12,674 nt of DNA from Pseudolabrys sp. (lineage in GTDB: Bacteria > Pseudomonadota > Alphaproteobacteria > Rhizobiales > Xanthobacteraceae). The position numbers and the translations under genes are program-made. Below the pieces are notes generated by a model. It was not told the origin of the DNA. It did not search any database and was given only the letters and a program-made list of their open reading frames with translations. Below are positions 1 to 6,502 of the stretch, one piece after another; the first letter of the stretch is position 1; each line of letters begins with the position of its first letter. The stretch spans positions 1 through 12,674 of the forward strand of contig JAHCKF010000056.1 in NCBI GenBank assembly GCA_026125925.1, in the 5' to 3' direction.

Positions 1-1664
1 ACCAGATTGAGTGCGACGCCGCCGACATCGGATTTGTGGATGACGTCGCGCGAGCGGATCTTGAGCGCGATCGGCTTCCCCACCTCGGCGGCGAAGGCGG
101 CCGCGGCCGCGGCATCGGCCACCGCCTGCGTGCGCACGAAGGGAATGTCGTAGCAGGACATGAAGGCGGCGACCTCGGCCGGATCAAGCCACTCGCGGCC
201 GTCGGCCAGCGTCGCGGCGACGATGTCGCGGGCGCGCGCCATGCGGTCCGGCGCGCTCGGCGCCAACGCCGCCGGCGTTTCTAGAAGCAGCGACTGGCTT
301 TCCTGGTAGCGCACCAGATGCATGAAGGCGCGCACCGCGCGCTCCGGCGTCTCGTAATAAGGCAGCTTGGCCGCAATCAATTCGGCGCGGCTGTCGCGCA
401 CCGTTGCTTCGCCCATCCAGCAGACGAACACGTTCTTGTGCGCGCCGAGCGGCGCCAGCGCATCGACCACGCCCTTGGCGGCATCGGCGGAAGACGCAAT
501 CGCGGTCGGGCAATAGGCGACCAGCAGGCCGTCATTGTTGTCATCCTTCATCAGGACCTCGATGGCGGCGCGATAGCGCGCCGCGTCGGCGTCGCCGATG
601 ATGTCCACCGGGTTGCCGCGGCTCCAGGTCGGCGGCAACACCTTGTCGAGCGCTTCCATGGTCGCCGGCGAGATCGCCGCCAGCGCGCCGCCCTCCTTGA
701 TCAGCCGGTCGGTCGCCAGCACGCCGGCGCCGCCGCCATTGGTGACGATGGCGAGCCGCTTGCCGTGTTGCGACGACATGCGGGCGAGCGTCGTCGCGGC
801 ATCGAACAGCTCCTCGACTTCATCGACGCGCAGCATGCCGGCTCTCCGGAACGCCGCCTCGTAGATGTTGTCGGCACCGGCCAGCGCGCCGGTGTGCGAG
901 GACGCCGCCCTGGCGCCCTCGGCGGCGCGGCCGCCCTTGACCACGATCACCGGCTTGATGCGCGCCGCCTTGCGCGCCGCCGACATGAACTTGCGCGCCT
1001 GCGTCACGCCCTCGGCATAGATGAGGATGGCGTGCGTCGCTTCGTCGAGGGCGAAGTAATCGAGCAGGTCACCGAAATCGACGTCGCTCATGTCGCCCAT
1101 CGACACGATGGCGGAAAAGCCGATGCCGCGCGGCAATGCCCAATCCATCACCGTGGTCGCCATGGCGCCGGACTGCGTCAGAAAGGCGATGTTGCCCGGC
1201 AGCGCCGCCGCGGGCGCGAAGGTGGCGTTGAGGCCGATGCCGGGCACGGCGATGCCGAGGCAGTTCGGCCCGACGACGCGCAACAGATAGGGCCGCGCCT
1301 CGGCGAGCAGCCGCGCGGCGCGATCCTTGCCTTTGGAGACTTCGCCTTCGCCAAAGCCCGCGGTCAGCACCACGGCAGCGCGGGTGCCGCGCGCGCCCAG
1401 TTCGGCGATCAGCGACGGCACGCTGTCCGGCGGCGTGGCGATGACGGCGAGATCCGGCGCGTCCGGCAGGCTGGCGATATTGGCGAACACCGGCAGGCCG
1501 TGAAGGCTGCCGCCCTTGGGGTTGACCGGATAGATCGGCCCCTTGAAGCCGGCCTGCGTGACGCTGTGCATCAACGCGGCGCCGACCGTGTGCGGCCGGT
1601 CGGTGGCGCCGACGATGGCAACGGAGGCCGGACGAAACAATTTGTCGAGATTGCGGATCGTCAT
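1..1664 (-). CDS. ADP-forming acetyl-CoA synthetase (acyl-CoA synthetase, NDP-forming), 3' part outside window
   Basis: The visible 554 residues match the NDP-forming acyl-CoA synthetase family, which converts acetyl-CoA (or another acyl-CoA) + ADP + Pi to the acid + CoA + ATP in the cytoplasm. Domain order: a CoA-binding Rossmann domain (about 5-105, starting MTIRNLDKLFRPASVAIVGA), two succinyl-CoA-ligase-like domains (about 150-450), and the beginning of an ATP-grasp domain (from about 490, with IHKSDVGGVALNLV at the window edge). His257 in SHTGALAG matches the phosphohistidine of the family, at the residue number known from archaeal enzymes. The start at 1664 is preferred to the ATG at 1670 because AAGG then sits 9 bases upstream instead of 3. 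The frame is open to base 1, so the C-terminus, including any fused GNAT domain as in Pat-type proteins, cannot be seen. It diverges from the PRPP synthetase across a FixK-type box. Substrate specificity is not readable from the sequence. Confidence 0.93.
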   Translation of the reverse strand, partial: MTIRNLDKLFRPASVAIVGATDRPHTVGAALMHSVTQAGFKGPIYPVNPKGGSLHGLPVFANIASLPDAPDLAVIATPPDSVPSLIAELGARGTRAAVVLTAGFGEGEVSKGKDRAARLLAEARPYLLRVVGPNCLGIAVPGIGLNATFAPAAALPGNIAFLTQSGAMATTVMDWALPRGIGFSAIVSMGDMSDVDFGDLLDYFALDEATHAILIYAEGVTQARKFMSAARKAARIKPVIVVKGGRAAEGARAASSHTGALAGADNIYEAAFRRAGMLRVDEVEELFDAATTLARMSSQHGKRLAIVTNGGGAGVLATDRLIKEGGALAAISPATMEALDKVLPPTWSRGNPVDIIGDADAARYRAAIEVLMKDDNNDGLLVAYCPTAIASSADAAKGVVDALAPLGAHKNVFVCWMGEATVRDSRAELIAAKLPYYETPERAVRAFMHLVRYQESQSLLLETPAALAPSAPDRMARARDIVAATLADGREWLDPAEVAAFMSCYDIPFVRTQAVADAAAAAAFAAEVGKPIALKIRSRDVIHKSDVGGVALNL

Positions 1665-1730
1665 TCCCATTCACCTTGCCGATGGCCGCGGGCACGCCCC
1701 ATTCGGATAGCGGAATCCGCCTCTGCCCGC

Positions 1731-1744
1731 TTGATGCACGTCAA
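1731..1744. promoter_or_regulatory. FixK/FNR-type box, TTGA-N6-TCAA
   Basis: TTGATGCACGTCAA is a perfect match to the 14-base FNR/FixK dyad. It lies in the 153-base gap between the divergent acetyl-CoA synthetase and PRPP synthetase genes, so it could serve both. Toward the PRPP synthetase, TAGAAT follows after 24 bases, close to the 22 expected when an FNR-type activator centres near -41.5. Binding is inferred. Confidence 0.72.
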
Positions 1745-1768
1745 TGCGTGACCGCACGCTGCGCTCAT

Positions 1769-1774
1769 TAGAAT
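1769..1774 (+). promoter_or_regulatory. -10-like element for the PRPP synthetase gene
   Basis: TAGAAT matches the sigma-70 -10 consensus at five of six positions. It is placed where activation from the dyad at 1731-1744 would need it, and no good -35 hexamer is visible, as is usual for activator-dependent promoters. It predicts a start of transcription near 1781 and a leader of about 37 bases. Confidence 0.5.
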
Positions 1775-1817
1775 AGCGTTCGCAAGATCAGAGCCGAACG
1801 ACACGGGGCTCAACACG

Positions 1818-2816
1818 ATGGCAACCGTTCCATCCGGGACGCCGCTCCAGCTTTTTGCCCTCAACGCCACGAAAGCCTTCGGCGGCGCGGTGGCGGAGGC
1901 ATTGGGCGAGCCGCTGGCCCTGCACGAAGAGCGCGCCTTCGAGGACGGCGAACACAAGGCGCGGCCGCTCGACGATGTCGCCGGCGCCGACGTCTACGTC
2001 GTGCAGAGCACACATGGCGGGCCGCTCGAGAGCGCCAATGACAATTTGTGCCGTCTCTTGTTCTTCATCGGCGCATTGAAGGATGCCGGCGCCGCGCGGG
2101 TCACCGCGGTGACGCCCTATCTCTGCTACGCGCGCAAGGATCGCCGCACCAAGCCGAACGACCCGGTAACGACGCGCTATGTCGCCGCGCTGTTCGAAAG
2201 CGTCGGCACCGACCGCATCGTCACACTCGAAGTACATAATCCGGCGGCCTTCGAGAACGCCTTCCGCTGCCCGACCGTGGCGCTGACCGGCACGCCTTTG
2301 TTCGTCGATTATGCCAGGGCGAATTTGACGGGCGTGCCGCTCGCCGTGATCTCGCCGGACGCCGGCGGCATGAAGCGCGCCGAACAGTTGCGTGAAGCGC
2401 TGGAAACCGCGCTCGGCCGCCCGGTGCGCAAGGGACTGGCCGAGAAATATCGCAGCGCCGGCGTTGTGTCCGGCGATTTGTTCGCCGGCGACGTCGCCGG
2501 CGCCACTGCTTTGATCGTCGACGACCTGATCAGCACCGGCACCACTCTGGTGCGCACGGCGCGCGCGGCGCGCGCCGCCGGCGCGGTGCAAGTCATCGCG
2601 CTGGTGACGCATGGCCTGTTCATGGCCGGCTCGGCCGAGGTGCTGGCCGATCCTGCCATCGATCGGCTGGTCATCAGCGACAGCGTGCCGCCATTCCGGC
2701 TGGCCGGCGCGGCGGCCATGAACAAGCTGACCGTGCTGTCCGCCGCGCCGTTGATCGCCGCGAGCATCCGCCGTCTGCACGACAATCTCGGCCTCAGCGA
2801 CCTGATGGCGGTCTGA
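1818..2816 (+). CDS. prs: Divergent ribose-phosphate pyrophosphokinase (PRPP synthetase)
   Basis: 332 residues, near the usual family length. PRPP synthetase transfers pyrophosphate from ATP to ribose 5-phosphate, feeding nucleotide, His and Trp synthesis. Visible family motifs: FEDGE (41-45), PYLCYARKDRR (100-110), a histidine in the LEVH block (H140), SPDAGG (179-184), a flexible-loop EKYR with K210 and R212 at the places of the E. coli catalytic Lys194/Arg196, and the PRPP loop IVDDLISTGTTL (233-244). Several otherwise constant positions differ: YARK for YARQ, DAGG for D(I/V)GG, and TGTT for TGGT. This suggests an accessory paralogue instead of the housekeeping enzyme, which I would expect elsewhere in the genome. 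Its 3' end overlaps the convergent kinase gene by 23 bases. The start ATG has only a weak GGGG ribosome-binding signal. A FixK-type box and a -10-like element lie upstream. The direction used in vivo (making or consuming PRPP) is unknown. Confidence 0.92.
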   Translation: MATVPSGTPLQLFALNATKAFGGAVAEALGEPLALHEERAFEDGEHKARPLDDVAGADVYVVQSTHGGPLESANDNLCRLLFFIGALKDAGAARVTAVTPYLCYARKDRRTKPNDPVTTRYVAALFESVGTDRIVTLEVHNPAAFENAFRCPTVALTGTPLFVDYARANLTGVPLAVISPDAGGMKRAEQLREALETALGRPVRKGLAEKYRSAGVVSGDLFAGDVAGATALIVDDLISTGTTLVRTARAARAAGAVQVIALVTHGLFMAGSAEVLADPAIDRLVISDSVPPFRLAGAAAMNKLTVLSAAPLIAASIRRLHDNLGLSDLMAV

Positions 2817-3816
2817 GCATTTGCTCCAATTGCCGCGCGCTGCGCGCCGCGATGCCGAGATACTGCCGGCACAACCGGGGCCATTTCTCCGGTTTACGCG
2901 GATGATCCTCGTAAAGATGCGCGATCGCAAGCCGCGCCCGCAAGGTGGCGCGATGGCAGCGGTAGAAGGCGTACAGTTCATCCGCCGGGCCGTCGCGCAA
3001 CAGCACCTTCATGCGGCGCCACAAATATTGGCCGGCCCATGCGGCGCCGAGCCGTTCGCACTCCAGCGCCAGGAAGGCGATTTCGTCGAACGGGTCGTTG
3101 ATGCGCAGCCGGTCGTTGAACTCGAGACAGTCGATGATGCTGACGCGCTCCCCGAGGAAGATGTGCTCCGGCCGCAAGTCGCCATGGCCATCGATGACGC
3201 GGCGATGACGAAGCCGCGCAGCGATCGCCGGTCCGCGCGTGGCAAGAAACCGCCGCTGCACGCGATCGATCTCACGCACGATGCCGGCCGGCAAGCCGAA
3301 GCGTGGATCGAGCAGCACGCGCTTGTTGTCGTCGAAGCCCTTGCGCCAGTCGGCCATATGCACGGCCGGCGACAGAAACACCGGCTGCGCGCTGCGATAG
3401 AAATGCGCCAGCGTCTGCGCCAGACGATCGAGATGCGCCGCGGTCACCCGTCCGTCCTCGATCAGGCGCTCCAGCGTGAAGCGCTCGTCGAGACGCTTCA
3501 TGGCTACCAGCCAATCGACCGGCGGCCCGTCGCCGCCGAGCGCCAGCGCGCCGCCGCGCATGACGAGCGGTACGACGTCGCAATAAACGTCCGGCGCGAG
3601 CCGCCGGTTGAGCCGCAGTTCGGCACGGCAGGCGGCCTCCCGCCGCCCCAGAGTCGAGAAGTCGAGATAGGGAAAGCGCACCGGCTTCTTCAGCTTGTAG
3701 ACGCGATCGCCGGCCAGGACATGTGGGTCTCGAGCGGCGTCACCATGGCCGGCGCCGGATCGTAGCCTGCGGCCGGCTGAGAAACGCGACCTTGTCGGCC
3801 AGCGCCGGCGCGCCAT
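2794..3816 (-). CDS. COG2187-type aminoglycoside-phosphotransferase-like kinase, N-terminus frame-disrupted
   Basis: 340 residues in the longest open frame. From residue 35 it reads as a normal member of the COG2187 protein-kinase-fold family: AGDRVYKLKKPVRFPYLDFSTL (35-56, with nucleotide-binding lysines), LNRRLAPDVY, the catalytic HGDLRPEHI (211-219, Asp213), and the metal-binding IIDCLEFN (227-234, Asp229). The natural substrate of this family is not established, and aminoglycoside resistance should not be assumed. Residues 1-34 (Arg/Gly-rich) do not resemble the family. The expected N-terminal text is found in the two other frames just upstream (see 3714-3838), so the gene is probably frameshifted. 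It might still be translated from the ATG at 3816 with a scrambled leader. A FixK-type box lies 50 bases upstream of the putative ancestral GTG start. Its stop codon is inside the convergent PRPP synthetase gene. Confidence 0.8.
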   Translation of the reverse strand: MARRRWPTRSRFSAGRRLRSGAGHGDAARDPHVLAGDRVYKLKKPVRFPYLDFSTLGRREAACRAELRLNRRLAPDVYCDVVPLVMRGGALALGGDGPPVDWLVAMKRLDERFTLERLIEDGRVTAAHLDRLAQTLAHFYRSAQPVFLSPAVHMADWRKGFDDNKRVLLDPRFGLPAGIVREIDRVQRRFLATRGPAIAARLRHRRVIDGHGDLRPEHIFLGERVSIIDCLEFNDRLRINDPFDEIAFLALECERLGAAWAGQYLWRRMKVLLRDGPADELYAFYRCHRATLRARLAIAHLYEDHPRKPEKWPRLCRQYLGIAARSARQLEQMLRPPSGR

Positions 3817-3838
3817 TCCCGGCTGCGGTCAGTTGCAC
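3714..3838 (-). pseudogene. Out-of-frame N-terminal remnant of the COG2187 kinase gene
   Basis: On the minus strand GGGAGAGG (3842-3849) precedes a GTG at 3836-3838 that opens VQLTAAGNGAPALADKVAFL, followed by SRPQA, typical of this family's start. After a break near 3763-3766 the expected continuation, YDPAPAMVTPLETHMSW, is in the next frame. After a second break near 3714 the reading moves to the third frame, AGDRVYKLKK. Related proteins commonly read ETHMSWVFLAGDRVYKLKK, so about one base is missing at the first break and about ten at the second. Family text in three consecutive frames is what I see. The deletions are inferred. Sequencing or assembly error is the alternative. Confidence 0.6.
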
Positions 3839-3860
3839 GAGCCTCTCCCAAGTTTCTGAT

Positions 3861-3866
3861 TTTCTA
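3861..3866 (-). promoter_or_regulatory. -10-like element for the kinase gene
   Basis: On the minus strand this reads TAGAAA and lies 21 bases from the FixK-type dyad at 3888-3901, close to the spacing expected for FNR/FixK activation. It predicts transcription from about 3854, just before the GGGAGAGG ribosome-binding signal and the GTG at 3838. Confidence 0.4.
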
Positions 3867-3887
3867 ACGTCTTTCGTGAATGCGCGT

Positions 3888-3901
3888 TTGATTTCGCTCA
3901 A
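3888..3901. promoter_or_regulatory. FixK/FNR-type box, TTGA-N6-TCAA
   Basis: TTGATTTCGCTCAA is a second perfect TTGA-N6-TCAA dyad, in the gap between the divergent kinase and alpha/beta-hydrolase genes. A -10-like hexamer lies about 21-22 bases away on each side (TAGAAA on the minus strand, CATAGT at 3924-3929 on the plus strand), so one bound activator could drive both directions. Confidence 0.72.
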
Positions 3902-3923
3902 TTTGGCCGCGCCGCCGCCAGGT

Positions 3924-3929
3924 CATAGT
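3924..3929 (+). promoter_or_regulatory. -10-like element for the hydrolase-phosphoribosyltransferase operon
   Basis: CATAGT lies exactly 22 bases downstream of the FixK-type dyad. It predicts transcription from about 3936, past the ATG at 3933, which favours translation from the ATG at 3957. Confidence 0.4.
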
Positions 3930-3956
3930 GCGATGCAGACTTTGCGGCAGGCGGCG

Positions 3957-4637
3957 ATGTCGGCACGACCGGACCAGTTGGCGATCGAGCGCGAGGTGGC
4001 AATCGGGCCGCTGCGGCTCAAAGGCGACCTGCGCGTGCCGCGCGAGTCCTGGGCGCTCGTCATCTTCGCCCACGGCAGCGGCTCCAGCCGGTTCAGCGTG
4101 CGCAATCGCCTGGTCGCCGAGGCGCTGAACGGACAAGGCATCGCCACGCTGCTGTTCGATCTGCTCACGGCCGACGAAGAGAATGATCGCGCCTACATCT
4201 TCGACATTTCGCTGCTGGCGAACCGCCTGGGCGACGTCGTTCATTGGGCCGGCGCGCAGGCCGAACTCGCGGCGCTGCCGATCGGCGTCTTCGGCGCCAG
4301 CACCGGCGCGGCCGCGGCGCTGATGGCCGCGGCGGAACGCGGCTCACGCATCGGCGCCGTCGTCTCACGCGGCGGACGACCGGATCTGGCGGGCGCCGCG
4401 CTGCCCTACGTCACCGCGCCGACGCTGCTGATCGTCGGCGGCAACGACGATGTCGTGATCACGCTGAACGAGCAGGCCTACGCGCAGCTCAAATCCAGGA
4501 AGGCGCTGGAGATCGTGCCCGGCGCCAGCCACCTGTTTCCGGAGAGTGGCGCCATGGAAACGGTCATCGCGCTGGCCAGCCGCTGGTTCGCCGATTGTTT
4601 GGCGCCGGCATCGCGCGACAGAACTTCGAGGGCCTGA
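3957..4637 (+). CDS. Alpha/beta hydrolase (dienelactone-hydrolase-like)
   Basis: 226 residues from the chosen start. The alpha/beta-hydrolase fold shows the oxyanion/strand-3 block VIFAHGSGSSRFSVRNR (35-51), the nucleophile elbow GASTGA with Ser115, an acid in GGNDD (Asp164/165) and His192 in GASHLFPE. The substrate is unknown. Start choice: the ATG at 3957 has AGG five bases upstream and lies after the predicted transcription start; the ATG at 3933 (234 residues) is the alternative. The stop codon is immediately followed by the phosphoribosyltransferase ATG (TGAATG), so the two are co-translated. In other bacteria domains like these two are reported side by side or fused, which supports a shared role. 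What reaction links an esterase-like enzyme to a phosphoribosyltransferase is not known to me. Confidence 0.85.
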   Translation: MSARPDQLAIEREVAIGPLRLKGDLRVPRESWALVIFAHGSGSSRFSVRNRLVAEALNGQGIATLLFDLLTADEENDRAYIFDISLLANRLGDVVHWAGAQAELAALPIGVFGASTGAAAALMAAAERGSRIGAVVSRGGRPDLAGAALPYVTAPTLLIVGGNDDVVITLNEQAYAQLKSRKALEIVPGASHLFPESGAMETVIALASRWFADCLAPASRDRTSRA

Positions 4638-5300
4638 ATGCCGTTCACGAACCGCATCGAGGCCGGACGCCAGCTCGCCAAGGCGCTCGGCGAGTACAAG
4701 AGCGAAAAGCCGATCGTGATGGCCTTGCCGCGCGGCGGCGTACCGGTGGCCGCCGAAGTGGCGGCCGCGCTCGACGCGCCGCTCGATCTCATCCTGGTGC
4801 GCAAGATCGGCGTGCCGTTTCAGCCCGAACTGGCGATGGGCGCCGTAGTCGACGGCCCGGCGCCGATCACGATTCGCAATGATGACGTCATCGCGTCATG
4901 CGGCGTCGACAGCAAGCAATTCGACGAAGTCCGCCGTCGTGAAATCGCCGAGATCGAGCGCCGCCGCCAGCTTTACCTCGCCGGCCGGCCACATCCCGAC
5001 GTCAGTGGCCGGACCGTCATCGTCGTCGATGACGGCATTGCCACGGGCGCCACGACGCGCGCCGCGTTGCAGGCGATGCGCGAACGCAAGGCCGGCAGGA
5101 TCGTGCTCGCCGTGCCGGTGGCGCCGGCCGATACACTTTCGAGACTGCAGGGTGAATGCGACGCCGTCATCTGCCTTGAAAGCCACACCTTTTTCGGCGC
5201 CATCGGCGCCTATTACGCCGACTTCCGCCAGGTGAGCGATGACGAAGTGATCGCGCTGCTCGACCGCACCGCCTCATCCACGCACCCGGCCGCACGATGA
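4638..5300 (+). CDS. Phosphoribosyltransferase (COG1926 type)
   Basis: 220 residues with a type I phosphoribosyltransferase fold: an N-terminal VMALPRGGVPVAAEVA block (27-42), LDLILVRKIGVPFQPELAMGAV (49-70), and the PRPP-binding loop VIVVDDGIATGATTRAAL (127-144). Family members bind PRPP, but the accepting base or other substrate is undefined. The gene begins on the base after the hydrolase stop codon, so it is translationally coupled to it and presumably shares the FixK-type promoter at 3888. A PRPP synthetase paralogue encoded about 1.8 kb upstream under a similar box is a plausible partner supplying or consuming PRPP. The next small gene follows after 16 bases. Confidence 0.92.
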   Translation: MPFTNRIEAGRQLAKALGEYKSEKPIVMALPRGGVPVAAEVAAALDAPLDLILVRKIGVPFQPELAMGAVVDGPAPITIRNDDVIASCGVDSKQFDEVRRREIAEIERRRQLYLAGRPHPDVSGRTVIVVDDGIATGATTRAALQAMRERKAGRIVLAVPVAPADTLSRLQGECDAVICLESHTFFGAIGAYYADFRQVSDDEVIALLDRTASSTHPAAR

Positions 5301-5316
5301 TAGATGGGAGGATATG

Positions 5317-5562
5317 ATGACCAAGCCCGACACCGGTGGCAACCACGCCGCCACACGCGATGACGTCACCAGCATTCTCGGCCCGCTCGAAATCGACCAG
5401 ATGCTCGCGATCCTGGCGCTGCATCCGACCGTGGCCGAAGTCGAGCAGGCCTCGCTGTGGCTCGCGGGCGATCCCGATGTGTTCGGCGCCGAGCCGCCGA
5501 TCAAGGGGGCGGCCGCGGAGATCGTCGGCATCGTCGCGGCCAACGATGAGGACGACGAATAG
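5317..5562 (+). CDS. Small acidic protein of unknown function
   Basis: 81 residues from the ATG at 5317; the ATG at 5314 is directly before it in frame. GGGAGG at 5306-5311 lies 5 bases from 5317 but only 2 from 5314, favouring the second. The protein is acidic (ends NDEDDE) and appears helical, with a central GPLEIDQMLAILALHPTVAEVEQASLWLAGD block that resembles small conserved alphaproteobacterial proteins I cannot name. There is no signal peptide or membrane segment. It closes the hydrolase-phosphoribosyltransferase operon, 16 bases after the phosphoribosyltransferase stop. It may bind one of the neighbouring enzymes, but nothing in the sequence shows this. Confidence 0.72.
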   Translation: MTKPDTGGNHAATRDDVTSILGPLEIDQMLAILALHPTVAEVEQASLWLAGDPDVFGAEPPIKGAAAEIVGIVAANDEDDE

Positions 5563-5581
5563 TCCGGCGCGCCGCCGCTCC

Positions 5582-5595
5582 TTGACATGGGTCAA
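5582..5595. promoter_or_regulatory. FixK/FNR-type box, TTGA-N6-TCAA
   Basis: TTGACATGGGTCAA is the third perfect dyad, in the 93-base gap before the 74-residue protein and 60 bases ahead of its ATG. No convincing -10 hexamer is seen at the expected distance. Confidence 0.65.
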
Positions 5596-5655
5596 GGCAT
5601 GGCGGCGCGGCTCGCGTTGTCTGATGCCGATGGCGGCGGTGTGAGGAGATCGGCG

Positions 5656-5880
5656 ATGAAAATGCGACTTGGCATCGGCAAGAGCGCGAAGGTGCTCTAC
5701 GCGGACGAGTACGACATCCGCGACGCGGAGACTTTCGGACAGGCTTGCGCCGATCTCTGGCTCAAGTTCGAGGCCGCTACGATGTCGGCCGACGGCAATA
5801 TCGGCGCCGTGATGGAGCACTTGGGCGACGGTGTCGCCGGCGCTCTCGATGGAGCCACGATCACCATCGGGCGCGCTTGA
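5656..5880 (+). CDS. Small protein of unknown function downstream of a FixK-type box
   Basis: 74 residues. The start is set by AGGAG at 5644-5648, seven bases before the ATG at 5656. The frame remains open upstream, but earlier starts lack a ribosome-binding signal and would overlap the FixK-type dyad. The product is soluble with no signal peptide. It begins MKMRLGIGKSAKVLYADEYD, then has an acidic helical middle (DAETFGQACADLWLKFEAA) and a Gly/Ala-rich end (GDGVAGALDGATITIG). I recognise no domain. It converges on the HPF gene with 8 bases between stop codons. Having its own box suggests separate induction when oxygen is low. Confidence 0.72.
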   Translation: MKMRLGIGKSAKVLYADEYDIRDAETFGQACADLWLKFEAATMSADGNIGAVMEHLGDGVAGALDGATITIGRA

Positions 5881-5888
5881 CGTCCGCG

Positions 5889-6458
5889 TCACTGCTTGAG
5901 GCTATGCTTCTCCAGCAGCCTGACCGTGCTCGCTTGCGGGCCCTTGTCGCCCGCCTCTTCCGCGTAGGAGACGTGCGAGTTGACCTTGAGCCTGGCGAAA
6001 TTGCCGCCGAGGACGCTATTGCGATGGAAATAGATCTCACGGCCGTCCGGCGTCTCGAGGAAGCCGAATTCGCCGAGCGGATCGAGTTCGACGACGATGC
6101 CGACGGGCGGGCCGTCATGCGTCTTCACGTCGCCCTGCATCTTGCGCACCTGATCCTGCAGTTGCCGGCGTGCGCGCTTGAAGGTGTCGTTGATGGCGAA
6201 CGGCAGATCTGAATAGCGCTCGTCGTTCTGCCGGGTATGACCCACATTGACCTCACGGCCTTCCGGCAGAGCAAGCCGGATACTGACCTCGAACAACCCG
6301 CCGGAGCGATGGCGGCCGCCTGGACCTTTCAATACGACGCGCCCTGCCGTGATGCGGCCGAACCGCTCCTCGAGTTGGGTGACATGCGTCGCGACCGTGT
6401 TGCGCACGCGCGGATCGGGATCCACGCCCTGAAAATCAATCTCGACCGGTGTTTCCAT
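5889..6458 (-). CDS. HPF/RaiA-family ribosome-associated protein fused to a cold-shock domain
   Basis: 189 residues. The first 105 or so resemble the HPF/RaiA (sigma-54 modulation) domain, which binds the 30S decoding region and idles ribosomes: METPVEIDFQGVDPDPRVRN, then a Lys/Arg-rich helix FKRARRQLQDQVRKM (93-107). Residues about 120-187 form a cold-shock domain with RNP1-like GEFGFLE (129-135) and RNP2-like EIYFHRN (141-147), expected to bind single-stranded RNA. The C-terminal dimerisation domain of long HPF is absent; the cold-shock domain takes its place. The start at 6458 has GGTGG close upstream, while the in-frame ATG at 6470 (four residues longer) has no clear signal. The gene lies downstream of the lipoprotein gene on the same strand, with a hairpin between. 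The likely role is protecting ribosomes during energy shortage. Confidence 0.88.
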   Translation of the reverse strand: METPVEIDFQGVDPDPRVRNTVATHVTQLEERFGRITAGRVVLKGPGGRHRSGGLFEVSIRLALPEGREVNVGHTRQNDERYSDLPFAINDTFKRARRQLQDQVRKMQGDVKTHDGPPVGIVVELDPLGEFGFLETPDGREIYFHRNSVLGGNFARLKVNSHVSYAEEAGDKGPQASTVRLLEKHSLKQ

Positions 6459-6502
6459 GATCGCCACCATCGTTGTTTGCCGAAAGCCTCGGCTAGGCGC
6501 AT

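Noticed and set aside
318..1751. Long open frame on the plus strand opposite the acetyl-CoA synthetase gene
   Set aside because: His/Arg/Gly-rich translation with no family resemblance; it is antisense to a clearly conserved coding frame and arises from high GC.
1788..2981. 397-codon minus-strand frame across the PRPP synthetase
   Set aside because: Antisense to a well-supported enzyme and overlapping the kinase 3' end; no recognisable protein.
2821..3765. 314-codon plus-strand frame across the kinase gene
   Set aside because: The minus strand carries the kinase motifs HGDLRPEHI and IIDCLEFN; the plus frame is a shadow.
2794..3816. Aminoglycoside resistance gene
   Set aside because: The kinase fold is shared, but the sequence is of COG2187 type with unknown physiological substrate; context gives no sign of resistance.
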